The notes under the pieces were generated by a model, which worked only from the letters and a program-made list of their open reading frames with translations, was not told the origin of the DNA and searched no databases. Both the position numbers and the translations under genes were made by a program. 64,000 nucleotides of DNA from Methylotenera oryzisoli_B. GTDB lineage: Bacteria; Pseudomonadota; Gammaproteobacteria; Burkholderiales; Methylophilaceae. This document shows, piece by piece, positions 24,667-33,316 of the stretch (position 1 is the stretch's first letter; each line of letters starts with the position of its first letter). The stretch lies in assembly GCA_965613685.1 (NCBI GenBank), contig OZ277031.1:620001-684000 (forward strand). The letters are read 5' to 3'.

Positions 24667-27039
24667 TTACTTTTTGGTGAGGCGTTGCCAAGTACTGACC
24701 ACGGTATCCGGGTTGAGTGACATCGATTGTATGCCTTCAGCCAATAGCCATTCAGCAAAGTCTGGGTGGTCAGATGGGCCTTGGCCGCATATGCCCACGT
24801 ATTTACCCAAGCGGTTGCAGGTTTGAATGGCCATTTTGATTAAGGCTTTTACGGCGTCATTACGCTCGTCAAAACCGTCGGCTAAGATGCCAGAATCGCG
24901 GTCCATGCCCAGTGTTAACTGGGTTAAATCGTTAGAGCCGATAGAGAAGCCGTCGAAATGCGCTAAAAATTGCTCAGCCAACAAGGCGTTGGATGGAATC
25001 TCGCACATCATGATGATGCGTAAGCCATTTTCGCCGCGTTTAAGGCCATTGGCCGCCATGATGTCGATAACGGCTTTGGCCTCGTCTAGGGTGCGGACGA
25101 ATGGAATCATCAGTTCCACGTTGGTTAAACCCATTTCATCGCGGACTTTTTTCATGGCCGTGCATTCCATGGCAAAGCATTCTTTAAAGTCTTCGGCCAT
25201 GTAACGGGCCGCACCACGGAAACCTATCATTGGGTTTTCTTCGTCCGGTTCGTAGATGTCGCCGCCTACTAATTTTTTGTATTCATTGGATTTAAAATCC
25301 GAGGTACGCACAATGACCGGTTTTGGGTAAAACGCAGCGGCAATGGTGGCGACACCTTCCGCTACTTTATCTATGTAAAACTGCTTAGGATTGGCGTAGC
25401 CGCGTGTGCGGTTTTTAATGGTGGCCTTGACGGCTGTAGGCATGGCATCCACATTCAATATGGCTTTAGGGTGTATGCCCACCATGTTGTTAATCACGAA
25501 TTCTAAGCGGGCCAGGCCGACACCGTCATTCGGCGTTTTAGCAAAACCAAAAGCCATGTCTGGGTTACCCACGTTCATCATGATTTTGCATGGGGCTTTG
25601 GTCAGGGCCGCCGCCGCTTGTGTGTTGACTTCATAATCCAATGCACCATGGTAAACAAAGCCGGATTCGCCTTCGGCGCAAGATACCGTGACCACTTCGC
25701 CTTCACGCAAGATGTCGGTGGCATTGACTGAGCCCACGATGGCAGGAATGCCTAATTCACGCGCGATAATCGCCGCATGGCAGGTGCGTCCGCCACGATT
25801 GGTGACCAGTGCGCTGGCACGTTTCATCACCGGTTCCCAGTTAGGGTCTGTCATGTCAGCTACCAGCACATCACCCGGTTGGACTAAGTGCATGTCGGCT
25901 GGATCGAGCACGATACGCACCGGGCCCACGCCCACTTTTTGCGTTACCGCGCGGCCCACTACCAATGGGGTGGCTTGGTGCTTATTAAGCTTGAAGGTTT
26001 CCGTGACGTTGTTTAGGGACTCTTGCGATTTCACCGTTTCAGGGCGCGCTTGCAAGATGTAGAGTTTATTGTCTATGCCGTTTTTACCCCATTCTATGTC
26101 CATTGGGCAGCCATAGTGCGCCTCTATGGTCATGGCATAGCGTGCCAATTCTAAAACATCGTCATTGCTTAATGAGTAACGGTCGCTGTCAGCCGCATCC
26201 ACGTCTATGGTGTGGGTGCTTTTACCGGCTTGGGTAGCGTCCGAGAACACCATTTTGATCAATTTTGAACCCATGGTGCGGCGCACGATGGAAGCTTTGC
26301 CTTGCGCCAAGGTAGGCTTGTGTACGTAAAACTCGTCCGGGTTGACGGCGCCTTGCACCACGGTTTCGCCTAAGCCATAGGACGATGTGATGAAGACCAC
26401 GTCTTTAAAACCGGATTCGGTGTCTATGGTAAACATGACGCCGGCACAGCCGATGTCGCTGCGTACCATTTGTTGAACGCCAGCCGATAGGGCGACATCA
26501 GCGTGCACAAAGCCTTTGTGCACACGGTAGGAAATGGCTCTGTCGTTGTACAAAGAAGCAAACACTTCTTTGATAGCGTGCAAGATGTTGTCTAGGCCGT
26601 GTATGTTTAAGAAGGATTCTTGTTGACCGGCAAACGACGCATCGGGTAAATCCTCTGCGGTGGCTGAGGAGCGCACGGCGAATGTCGCGCCTTTGCCGGA
26701 TTTGGCAATCAGGTTCTCGTAGTGTTCGGCGATGGCTTTATCTAAAGCGGCTGGGAATGGTGCGGCCATAATCCATTCACGGACTTGTTTACCGCAAACC
26801 GCCAAGGCTTGGGTATCGTCTACGTTGAGTGTTTCCAACGCGGCATTAATTTTTACGTCTAATTCATTCACCTTTAAAAATTCGCGATAGGCATCGGCTG
26901 TGGTGGCAAAGCCGGTTGGAACACGCACGCCCTTTGCTGACAGCTGAGAAATCATCTCACCTAAGGAGGCGTTTTTGCCACCAACAGAAGGTACATCGAC
27001 GTTTCTTAATTTTTCAAATGGAATAACGTGGGCAGACAT
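24667..27039 (-). CDS. ppsA: Phosphoenolpyruvate synthase
   Basis: Makes PEP from pyruvate and ATP for gluconeogenesis. N-terminal ATP-grasp domain (VPSVGGKNASLGEMISQL and AVRSSATAEDLPDASFAGQQESFLN). The central swivel domain has catalytic His in GGRTCHAAIIARELGIPAIVG (~residue 419); the Thr in that motif is the PpsR target. The C-terminal PEP/pyruvate TIM barrel has SIGSNDLTQLTLGMDRDSG. 790 aa matches E. coli PpsA (792). The start ATG has AAGGA upstream. The promoter region holds a palindrome overlapping the likely -35 (27103-27120). Confidence 0.97.
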   Translation of the reverse strand: MSAHVIPFEKLRNVDVPSVGGKNASLGEMISQLSAKGVRVPTGFATTADAYREFLKVNELDVKINAALETLNVDDTQALAVCGKQVREWIMAAPFPAALDKAIAEHYENLIAKSGKGATFAVRSSATAEDLPDASFAGQQESFLNIHGLDNILHAIKEVFASLYNDRAISYRVHKGFVHADVALSAGVQQMVRSDIGCAGVMFTIDTESGFKDVVFITSSYGLGETVVQGAVNPDEFYVHKPTLAQGKASIVRRTMGSKLIKMVFSDATQAGKSTHTIDVDAADSDRYSLSNDDVLELARYAMTIEAHYGCPMDIEWGKNGIDNKLYILQARPETVKSQESLNNVTETFKLNKHQATPLVVGRAVTQKVGVGPVRIVLDPADMHLVQPGDVLVADMTDPNWEPVMKRASALVTNRGGRTCHAAIIARELGIPAIVGSVNATDILREGEVVTVSCAEGESGFVYHGALDYEVNTQAAAALTKAPCKIMMNVGNPDMAFGFAKTPNDGVGLARLEFVINNMVGIHPKAILNVDAMPTAVKATIKNRTRGYANPKQFYIDKVAEGVATIAAAFYPKPVIVRTSDFKSNEYKKLVGGDIYEPDEENPMIGFRGAARYMAEDFKECFAMECTAMKKVRDEMGLTNVELMIPFVRTLDEAKAVIDIMAANGLKRGENGLRIIMMCEIPSNALLAEQFLAHFDGFSIGSNDLTQLTLGMDRDSGILADGFDERNDAVKALIKMAIQTCNRLGKYVGICGQGPSDHPDFAEWLLAEGIQSMSLNPDTVVSTWQRLTKK

Positions 27040-27077
27040 GTGAGTTCCTTAGGTGTTCTAACTACGGGTAAATTATG

Positions 27078-27120
27078 ATTAATTAACATTTTGCCTAAAT
27101 TGTCAGGTGCTGTCACCTGA
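27078..27120 (-). promoter_or_regulatory. ppsA promoter with overlapping operator-like palindrome
   Basis: On the minus strand CTGACA (27106-27101), a 17-nt spacer, then ATTAAT (27083-27078), 39 nt before the ATG. The palindrome TCAGGTG-CTGT-CACCTGA (27103-27120) overlaps the -35, the usual position for a repressor or activator site. Confidence 0.5.
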
Positions 27121-27283
27121 AATAGCATACTAGGGTTGAAAATTAAGACTACAAAAGCATAAACCTATCAAAAATTAATCCGCTAGTCTAAAATGCATTA
27201 GACCTTGGTCCGTGATGCCCGTGATGCCCGTGACCCAGCACCCTCTAGACAAAAACAGCAGACTAAAACAGCGATTAATACCT

Positions 27284-28261
27284 ATGCAATTAAGCCAGGC
27301 CAAGCAAGTTAAAGTGACCAGCCGTGCGCGTTTGCACATGGGTTTCTTTGATTTGCATGGGGGCTTGGGCCGCCTATACGGTGGCATAGGAGTAAGCCTG
27401 TCGGCACCAGTGCAAACCCTGACCTTAAGCTTAGCGGAGACTTGGTCGGCTGAGTCGGCAGCCAACGCCCGCGCTTTGGCCATGGCTCAATCACTGATGG
27501 CTAAATTAAAGCTAAATTCCGCCCTTAGGCTTGATCTTAAACAAAGCTTGCCTGAGCATGCCGGATTGGGCTCGGGCACGCAGTTGGCTTTGACTATAGG
27601 GGCGGCTATTAGCCATTTATTTCAATTAAATTTAAGCACTAAAGAGTTGGCGGTGTTAAGCGGCAGGGGGCAGCGTTCGGGCATAGGCATAGCGGCATTT
27701 GACCATGGCGGACTGTTGATAGACGGTGGTCGGCGCATGGAAGCTGGCAGTACAGGTATCCCACCCTTATTGGCGCGCTACGACTTCCCTGAAGATTGGC
27801 GCATTTTGTTGGTGCTAGACAACAGCTTAGCCGGCGTGCACGGTGACCATGAGCGTGCTGCCTTTGAGCAATTGCCGCCATTTTCAGAAAGCATGGCGGC
27901 GCATTTGTGCCGGCATGTCTTAATGCAAGCGATGCCGGCTTTGCTGGAGCGTGATCTGTATGCTTTTGGCCAGGCGATACAAGTGTTGCAATCACACGTG
28001 GGGGATTATTTTGCTCCTGTGCAAGGCGGTCGCTATGCCAGTGCCGAGGTGGCAGCGGTGTTGCAGCATTTGTCGGCGTCTGGCGTGGCTTGCTTTGGCC
28101 AGAGCTCATGGGGCCCGACCGGCTTTGCGGTTTTTGCCGATGCGGCATCGGCCGAAGCGCACTTGAGTCAGTTGAAAACCAAGTTTGCCCAAAGTGGGCT
28201 TAATTGGATAATCTGCAGCGGCTATAATTGCGGAGCCCAATTATCCGATGCAGTCGATTAA
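27284..28261 (+). CDS. mptG: Beta-RFAP synthase (H4MPT synthesis)
   Basis: Beta-ribofuranosylaminobenzene 5'-phosphate synthase joins pABA to PRPP with loss of CO2, the first committed step of methanopterin synthesis. It is a GHMP-kinase-like fold: SRARLHMGFFDLHGGLGRLYGGIGVSL near the N-terminus, the PEHAGLGSGTQLALTIG glycine loop, and GRGQRSGIGIAAFDHGGLLIDGG. The chosen ATG gives 325 aa; upstream in-frame GTG codons from 27212 would add a repetitive MMPVMPVT stretch and were not chosen. It is the first gene of a compact six-gene + strand cluster. Known as orf4 in Methylorubrum. The pABA is probably made by pabB at 38699. Confidence 0.93.
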   Translation: MQLSQAKQVKVTSRARLHMGFFDLHGGLGRLYGGIGVSLSAPVQTLTLSLAETWSAESAANARALAMAQSLMAKLKLNSALRLDLKQSLPEHAGLGSGTQLALTIGAAISHLFQLNLSTKELAVLSGRGQRSGIGIAAFDHGGLLIDGGRRMEAGSTGIPPLLARYDFPEDWRILLVLDNSLAGVHGDHERAAFEQLPPFSESMAAHLCRHVLMQAMPALLERDLYAFGQAIQVLQSHVGDYFAPVQGGRYASAEVAAVLQHLSASGVACFGQSSWGPTGFAVFADAASAEAHLSQLKTKFAQSGLNWIICSGYNCGAQLSDAVD

Positions 28262-28303
28262 GGTGTTATTTAAGCAGGCTAAACTACAAAGAAACGGCAG
28301 ACC

Positions 28304-29212
28304 ATGCAGACCATAAAACCCAGTATTTTGCATTTATTGACCACGGCTAAAAATGCCAGCCCATTTGACGTAAACATGGCTGTTGATGCTGGCTTTGATA
28401 TTGTCATGCCATACACTAATTTGGAGCTGGCTGAGGTGGCAGGCTTGGCGCAAGACGCCATTTTTTCGCGCAGCCCATCGGGCGTTAAGCGTGAAGCCTT
28501 GTTCATAGGCGGGCGCGATATTGATCTGGCCATGGCCATGATGGCGGCCGCCAAAAACACCATGTTCCATCCTTTTGCATGTTCCATTTTTGCAGACCCG
28601 TCTGGCGCGTTTACTACCGCTGCGGCTATCGTGGCCAAACTGGAATGGCATTTAAAGCAGCAATTTGATCAAGCGTTGGCAGGTAAAACGCTGTGCATTT
28701 TTGGTGCCAATGGACCGGTTGGTGGTTGTGTGGCGATTATCGCTGCGCAATTAGGCATGCAGGTGCAATTGCTAACGCACAAATCGGTGTCGACCTTGAC
28801 GGAAAAAGTGGCGCGTTGGAATAGCCAATACCAATTGTCGATGCAGGTGATGGACGGTACGACGGAGCAGGCGAAAGAACAGGCCTTAGAGCAGGCGGAA
28901 TTGCTGGTGTGCGCTGCGGCCGCTGGCGTGCGGCTGATTAGTCAATCGCAATTGCAGCAAGCAAAAAACTTAACAGGTTTGCTGGATGTGAATGCCGTGC
29001 CGCCCTCGGCGGTGGATGGCGTCAGTTCGGACATGGATGGTCAGCTTATATTAAACGGTAGGGCGTTCGCAGTAGGTGCCTTAGCCGTAGGCCAGCTTAA
29101 GTATCAAACGCAAATGCAATTGTTAAAACAAATGACCGCGGCAGACCAGCCTTTGTACCTGGAGTTTAATGCGGCATTTAAGCTTGCCCGCGACATCTTG
29201 CATTCGCATTAA
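28304..29212 (+). CDS. mtdB: NAD(P)-dependent methylene-H4MPT dehydrogenase
   Basis: Oxidises methylene-H4MPT to methenyl-H4MPT in formaldehyde oxidation. The start PSILHLLTTAKNASPFDVNMAVDAGFDIVMPYTNLELAEVAGLAQDAIFSR matches the MtdB type rather than MtdA. FIGGRDIDLAMAMM, FADPSGAFTTAAA, the Rossmann loop IFGANGPVGG and GALAVGQLKYQTQMQLLKQM follow. 302 aa is normal. It lies 42 nt after mptG. Cofactor choice (NAD or NADP) cannot be fixed from the sequence. Confidence 0.93.
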   Translation: MQTIKPSILHLLTTAKNASPFDVNMAVDAGFDIVMPYTNLELAEVAGLAQDAIFSRSPSGVKREALFIGGRDIDLAMAMMAAAKNTMFHPFACSIFADPSGAFTTAAAIVAKLEWHLKQQFDQALAGKTLCIFGANGPVGGCVAIIAAQLGMQVQLLTHKSVSTLTEKVARWNSQYQLSMQVMDGTTEQAKEQALEQAELLVCAAAAGVRLISQSQLQQAKNLTGLLDVNAVPPSAVDGVSSDMDGQLILNGRAFAVGALAVGQLKYQTQMQLLKQMTAADQPLYLEFNAAFKLARDILHSH

Positions 29213-29230
29213 GCTGTTTCACCGCCGCAT

Positions 29231-30397
29231 TTGTTCAGCCCAGCCTTATTGATTATCGCGCTTTCTGCTCGGCCTTTTGTGTCTGCGGCAGTGCAGGCCG
29301 GTTTTAAGGTCACCGCCATCGATGGCTTTGCTGATAGCCAAACGCAGGCGATGGCCAGTCTGACAGCGGTGGCGCCTTTCGACCACGATGGCTTTCAAGT
29401 CAAGGCCTTGCTCGCTATTATCGATACGCTGGATACCAGTCGCTATATCGGTTTTGTTTACGGTAGTGGCTTTGAAGCGCAGCCAGCCTTGTTGGCTGAG
29501 ATCGCTAAGCGCATCCCCTTGCTGGGTAACCTACCGGCGACGCTGGCCAGCGTTAAATCCCCACCGGTTTTTTTCTCCGCTTGTGCGCGATTGGGCTTGG
29601 CTCACCCGCAAACCTGGACGCAGGCTAATGCAAGCTTACCGTTAGATGGCTTAGTGAAGGCTGTAGGGGCCAGCGGTGGCAGCCATGTTCAGCCCTACAG
29701 CAATGCAAAAGTAACGCTGGATAAGCAACGCTATGTGCAGCAGAAACTGCATGGCTTGCCGGTGTCGGTATTGTTTCTAGCCTATGGTCAGCAGACTGCA
29801 CTGGTGGGGTTTAATGAATTGATGCTGGCGCCGACCGAGGCCTTGCCCTACCGCTACGGTGGGGCGATCAGTCAAATTGATTTGACCGAAAGTGAGCAAG
29901 ATCAGCTCTTGAAGGCGGCGCAGCAATTGACGGCCGAATTTTCCTTATTGGGTTTAAACAGTTTGGATGCCGTGCTGCAAGATGGCGTGGCCTATGTGTT
30001 GGAGGTCAATCCGCGCTTAAGTGCCAGTGTGGGCTTGTATGAAACGGTTGATGGCGAGTTGAATTTATTGGCCATGCACGTCGCCGCCTGCACGCAATCC
30101 CAAGCGTATGCATTGCCATCGTCCGTCGCCGTGAAATCCGGCAGTGTAGCGCAAGCAGTTATTTACAGTGCCTTGCCCTTGAGCGTCCCGGCCAACTTTG
30201 CTTGGCCAGATTGGGTGCAAGATTGCCCGTCCCCTCAGTCATCGACCCAGATGCTGGCGGGTCAGCCCATTTGCACGGTGTTGGCCACAGCCGACAAGGC
30301 AGACGCGGCAAAGCATTTGCTGGCAATTCGAGTTAAAATGCTCAACAATTTATTGGCTAATCGTTTGAAAGAAGATGAAGATGCAAGCCCCTTCTAG
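29231..30397 (+). CDS. ATP-grasp protein of the H4MPT cluster (orf17-like)
   Basis: Carboxylate-amine ligase-type enzyme of unknown substrate. An N-terminal Rossmann-like region (LLIIALSARPFVSAAVQAGFKVTAIDGFAD) is followed by a short ATP-grasp core ending YVLEVNPRLSASVGLYETVDG, the metal-binding strand. The glycine loop is ASGGSHV. Genes of this kind sit in every bacterial H4MPT cluster I know of (called orf17 or orfY in Methylorubrum); which of the two it is, I cannot settle. The start is TTG, 18 nt after mtdB, with no clear Shine-Dalgarno. It overlaps mch by 23 nt. It may ligate an amino acid or hydroxyglutarate-type group to the cofactor side chain. Confidence 0.8.
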   Translation: MFSPALLIIALSARPFVSAAVQAGFKVTAIDGFADSQTQAMASLTAVAPFDHDGFQVKALLAIIDTLDTSRYIGFVYGSGFEAQPALLAEIAKRIPLLGNLPATLASVKSPPVFFSACARLGLAHPQTWTQANASLPLDGLVKAVGASGGSHVQPYSNAKVTLDKQRYVQQKLHGLPVSVLFLAYGQQTALVGFNELMLAPTEALPYRYGGAISQIDLTESEQDQLLKAAQQLTAEFSLLGLNSLDAVLQDGVAYVLEVNPRLSASVGLYETVDGELNLLAMHVAACTQSQAYALPSSVAVKSGSVAQAVIYSALPLSVPANFAWPDWVQDCPSPQSSTQMLAGQPICTVLATADKADAAKHLLAIRVKMLNNLLANRLKEDEDASPF

Positions 30398-31364
30398 CGC
30401 GTCCGTGCATGCGAGTGTGAACCAGTTAAGCGCGCCTTTGTTGGCTAGGCTGCTAGCGAATGCGTCGGCTTTAAACATCGGTGTGACGCAGCACCTGCTC
30501 GGTTGCCGCATAGTCGATGCGGGCATAGCCCATGCGGGTAGTTTGGAAGCAGGGCGTTTAATTGCGGAAGTATGCCTAGGTGGCTTAGCCCGCGTGGAGT
30601 TTCAAACGGATCAGCGATTTAAGCCGTCTCTTAATTGGCCGACGGCGATCAGCGTGACATCCGAGCAGCCAGTACTGGCATGTTTAGCCAGTCAATATGC
30701 AGGCTGGGCTTTGAGTCACGAGGGTTTTTATGCCTTGGGCTCGGGACCGGCCCGCGCCTTGGCGCAGCGAGAAGATTTGTTCGCCGAGCTGGCTTATAAA
30801 GATACGGCCACGTCCACCTGCTTGGTCTTGGAAACCGATCGCATGCCACCTGAGCAAGTGATAGCCAAAGTGCTGCAGGATACGCAGGTGCCGGCAGCCA
30901 ATTTGACCATCATCCTAACCCCGACCACCAGCATTGCCGGCGTGGTGCAAATTGTCGCGCGGGTATTGGAAGTGGCCTTGCATAAAGCCCATACCCTGCA
31001 TTTTCCTTTGAGCAATATCGTCAGTGGCAGTGGCGTGGCGGTATTGCCGCCAGTGGCCAAGGATTTTATGACCGCCATGGGGCGCACCAATGATGCCATT
31101 CTTTTCGGTGGCACGGTCAATTTGCTGGTCGATTGCGATGATGCGGCTGCGCAGTCATTGGCCAGCCATTTACCCAGTTGCGCCTCCAAAGATTACGGCC
31201 TTACTTTTGCTGAGGTGTTTAAAGCGGCCAATATGGACTTTTATAAAATTGACCCCATGCTGTTTTCGCCAGCGCAGGTGGTCATCAGCAACCGTCAATC
31301 GGGCGCTGTTTTTGCAGCAGGCCAGTTAAATGCCGATTTGCTGAAGCAGTCTTTTTCCGACTAA
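30375..31364 (+). CDS. mch: Methenyl-H4MPT cyclohydrolase
   Basis: Opens methenyl-H4MPT to formyl-H4MPT, the step after MtdB. Family blocks: SVNQLSAPLLARLLANASALNIGV, GLARVEFQTDQRFKPSLNWPTAISVTSEQPVLACLASQYAGW, FYALGSGPARALA, and VSGSGVAVLPPVAKDFMTAMGRTNDAILFGG. 329 aa, close to other bacterial Mch proteins. It overlaps the upstream ATP-grasp gene by 23 nt (coupled translation) and is followed by the orf5-like gene after 34 nt. The formyltransferase/hydrolase (fhc) and fae genes are not in this window. Confidence 0.95.
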   Translation: MKMQAPSSASVHASVNQLSAPLLARLLANASALNIGVTQHLLGCRIVDAGIAHAGSLEAGRLIAEVCLGGLARVEFQTDQRFKPSLNWPTAISVTSEQPVLACLASQYAGWALSHEGFYALGSGPARALAQREDLFAELAYKDTATSTCLVLETDRMPPEQVIAKVLQDTQVPAANLTIILTPTTSIAGVVQIVARVLEVALHKAHTLHFPLSNIVSGSGVAVLPPVAKDFMTAMGRTNDAILFGGTVNLLVDCDDAAAQSLASHLPSCASKDYGLTFAEVFKAANMDFYKIDPMLFSPAQVVISNRQSGAVFAAGQLNADLLKQSFSD

Positions 31365-31380
31365 GGCTAGCTTAGACTAA

Positions 31381-31398
31381 ATGCAAATCCCCGACTGA
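31381..31398 (+). other. Five-codon mini-ORF abutting the orf5-like start
   Basis: ATGCAAATCCCCGACTGA encodes MQIPD and its stop touches the next ATG (31399), which begins ATGCAAATACCC (MQIP). The two starts look like an 18-bp duplication. Ribosomes ending here could restart at once. Confidence 0.5.
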
Positions 31399-32310
31399 AT
31401 GCAAATACCCATATTTACCGATGAGGCCGGTTGGCACGGCGCGCAATTAATTCAGGCTTTCAAGGTGCGCGGCGTGGATGCGCATTGTGTGCCTTTGCAC
31501 GCGTGCATGATCAATATGTCGGGTCAAGGTCCGGCGATAAGCATTCCTGGCCACACGGCATTGCCACAAGCGGTATTTGTTCGCGGGGTGGCTGGCGGCA
31601 GCTTGCAGCAAGTGGTGACGCGTTTAAATGTGTTGCACATGCTGGCCATGCACGGCGTACGCGTTTACAACGACGGCAGGGCCGTAGAGCGGGCGGTGGA
31701 CAAGGCCATGACCAGTTTCTTGCTCGGTATGCATGGCGTCAAGACGCCGGCTACTTGGGTGTGCGAATCCAGGCAACAGGCACAACAAATTCGGCAAGAG
31801 GCGCAGGCTAATCAACAGGAATTGGTAATCAAACCCTTGTTCGGATCGCAAGGCTTGGGCGTGCGTAAACTACCTTTTACGGAGGCGTTGCCGGTGCCCA
31901 TGCAGCAATTTGTCGATGGGGTTTATTATTTTCAGCAATTGATTACGCCGCCAGGCGATGCCGATGGCAGCGCTAGCCACGATTACCGGGTATTTGTGAT
32001 TGATGGCCAGGTGGTGGCTAGCATGAAGCGCAGCGGTGCGGCTTGGTTGAATAATCTGGCCTCCGGTGGTTTAGCCAAGGCTTATGTGGCCAATCAAGCC
32101 ATGACGGATTTAGCCTTGGTGGCAGCTTCGGCACTGAATATGGATTACTGTGGGGTAGACATCATGCAGGCGCAAAGCGGCGAATACTATGTGTTGGAAG
32201 TGAACAGCATGCCGGCCTGGAAGGGCTTGCAAAGTGTGACTGAGCAAAATATTGCCCAGTTGTTGGTGGACGATTGTTTGGCAAAATTACCGTGCGCTGC
32301 AAACCGTTAA
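31399..32310 (+). CDS. RimK-like ATP-grasp ligase (orf5-like)
   Basis: ATP-grasp enzyme similar to RimK-type glutamate ligases. The ATP-binding strand LVIKPLFGSQGLGVRKL, YYFQQLI, the DYRVFVIDGQVVASMKR block and the metal site YYVLEVNSMPAWKGLQSVTEQNIAQ are clear. 303 aa. Family members in H4MPT clusters (orf5 of Methylorubrum) are needed for C1 growth and are thought to add side-chain residues to H4MPT or methylofuran; the exact substrate is unproven. It overlaps the CitG-like gene by about 37 nt if the TTG start of that gene is right. Confidence 0.87.
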   Translation: MQIPIFTDEAGWHGAQLIQAFKVRGVDAHCVPLHACMINMSGQGPAISIPGHTALPQAVFVRGVAGGSLQQVVTRLNVLHMLAMHGVRVYNDGRAVERAVDKAMTSFLLGMHGVKTPATWVCESRQQAQQIRQEAQANQQELVIKPLFGSQGLGVRKLPFTEALPVPMQQFVDGVYYFQQLITPPGDADGSASHDYRVFVIDGQVVASMKRSGAAWLNNLASGGLAKAYVANQAMTDLALVAASALNMDYCGVDIMQAQSGEYYVLEVNSMPAWKGLQSVTEQNIAQLLVDDCLAKLPCAANR

Positions 32311-33173
32311 GTCCTGCTGTCGTTGCTATGGCCTACCGGAATGCCTGCATGGCAGAATTGCAGGCCATTAAGCCCGGCAACGTGCATGTGTTTGCCGATG
32401 GTCATGGCATGACGGTGCACGATTTTATCAAGAGCGCCGATGCCACGGCTGAGCTTATTTCGCAAGCAGGCTTGACGGTGGGTGAGCGCATATTGCAAGC
32501 GGTCAAGGCGACCCAGTCAGCGGTGGGCATGAACACCAATCTAGGATTGATTTTATTGTGTGCGCCACTCATACATGCGGCCTTGTCGCCAGCGACGGAA
32601 TTGGATTTGGCGCAAAATCTAGCGCGGGTATTGGAAGAGTTGTCAGTGGAGGACGGCGCAAGGGCGGCGCAAGCCATAGTGCTGGCTAAGCCGGCAGGTT
32701 TAGGGAGTGCGACTAAGCACGATGTGCAGGCTGAGATAGAGGTTAACCTGAAACAGCTGATGGCTACCGCCGCTGATAGGGACCTCATTGCATGGCAATA
32801 CGCAAATAATTACGACACTATTTTTTGTGATGCCTTGCCGCGTTTTTTGACGGCCAAACAAGTTTGGCAAGATCAGGCTAAAGTAAATAGTGGGATATGG
32901 GCAGCGACGGCAGTCTACCTAGACTTTTTAGCGCGGCACCCGGATAGCCATATTGTGCGTAAACACGGCATAGACATAGCGCAAGCGGTCTGTTTGGAGG
33001 CGCAAGCCATCGAAGCGGATTACGCAAAGACCGATAATCCCAAGTTAATGCAAGCGCCATTGCTGGACTGGGATGCGTCATTAAAGCGGCGTGGTATTAA
33101 TCCCGGCACCAGTGCCGACCTAACGGTGGCCACGCTGCTGGCTTATCAATTGCAACAGTTAGGCACGGCCTAA
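32274..33173 (+). CDS. CitG/MdcB-like protein of the H4MPT cluster (orf7-like)
   Basis: Homologous to triphosphoribosyl-dephospho-CoA synthases (CitG), here as a cofactor-synthesis gene. AYRNACMAELQAIKPGNVHVFADGHGMTVHDFIKSA opens the domain. GERILQAVKATQSAVGMNTNLGLILLCAPL and VLAKPAGLGSATKHDV are the conserved nucleotide and metal-binding parts; NPGTSADLTVATLLAY closes it. Possible starts are TTG 32274, GTG 32292 and ATG 32328; the ATG would trim the helix before AYRNAC, so an earlier start is favoured. CitG makes a 2'-(5''-triphosphoribosyl) link from ATP; a ribose-transfer step for methanopterin is an attractive inference. Last gene of the left arm. Confidence 0.82.
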   Translation: MFGKITVRCKPLSPAVVAMAYRNACMAELQAIKPGNVHVFADGHGMTVHDFIKSADATAELISQAGLTVGERILQAVKATQSAVGMNTNLGLILLCAPLIHAALSPATELDLAQNLARVLEELSVEDGARAAQAIVLAKPAGLGSATKHDVQAEIEVNLKQLMATAADRDLIAWQYANNYDTIFCDALPRFLTAKQVWQDQAKVNSGIWAATAVYLDFLARHPDSHIVRKHGIDIAQAVCLEAQAIEADYAKTDNPKLMQAPLLDWDASLKRRGINPGTSADLTVATLLAYQLQQLGTA

Positions 33174-33243
33174 GCTTAAACTGCGTGTGGCTAATGCAGC
33201 CAAGTAAAATGGGCTATGCTAACGCCTGCGGGTAAATTTCAGA

Positions 33244-33249
33244 TATAAT
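33244..33249 (+). promoter_or_regulatory. -10 element for tal
   Basis: Perfect TATAAT 68 nt upstream of the transaldolase ATG, in an AT-rich stretch. No convincing -35 at 16-18 nt, so activator help is possible. The tal Shine-Dalgarno is a full AGGAGG at 33305-33310. Confidence 0.5.
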
Positions 33250-33316
33250 ATTGCACTAGATTTTATATAAGACTGCAGCATCAGCTGATTTCAAGTTAAT
33301 TTTCAGGAGGCAAGTA

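Noticed and set aside
28304..29212. mtdA instead of mtdB
   Set aside because: The N-terminal SILHLLTTAKNASPFDVNMAVDAGF pattern matches MtdB; MtdA begins differently (LLFQFDTD type).
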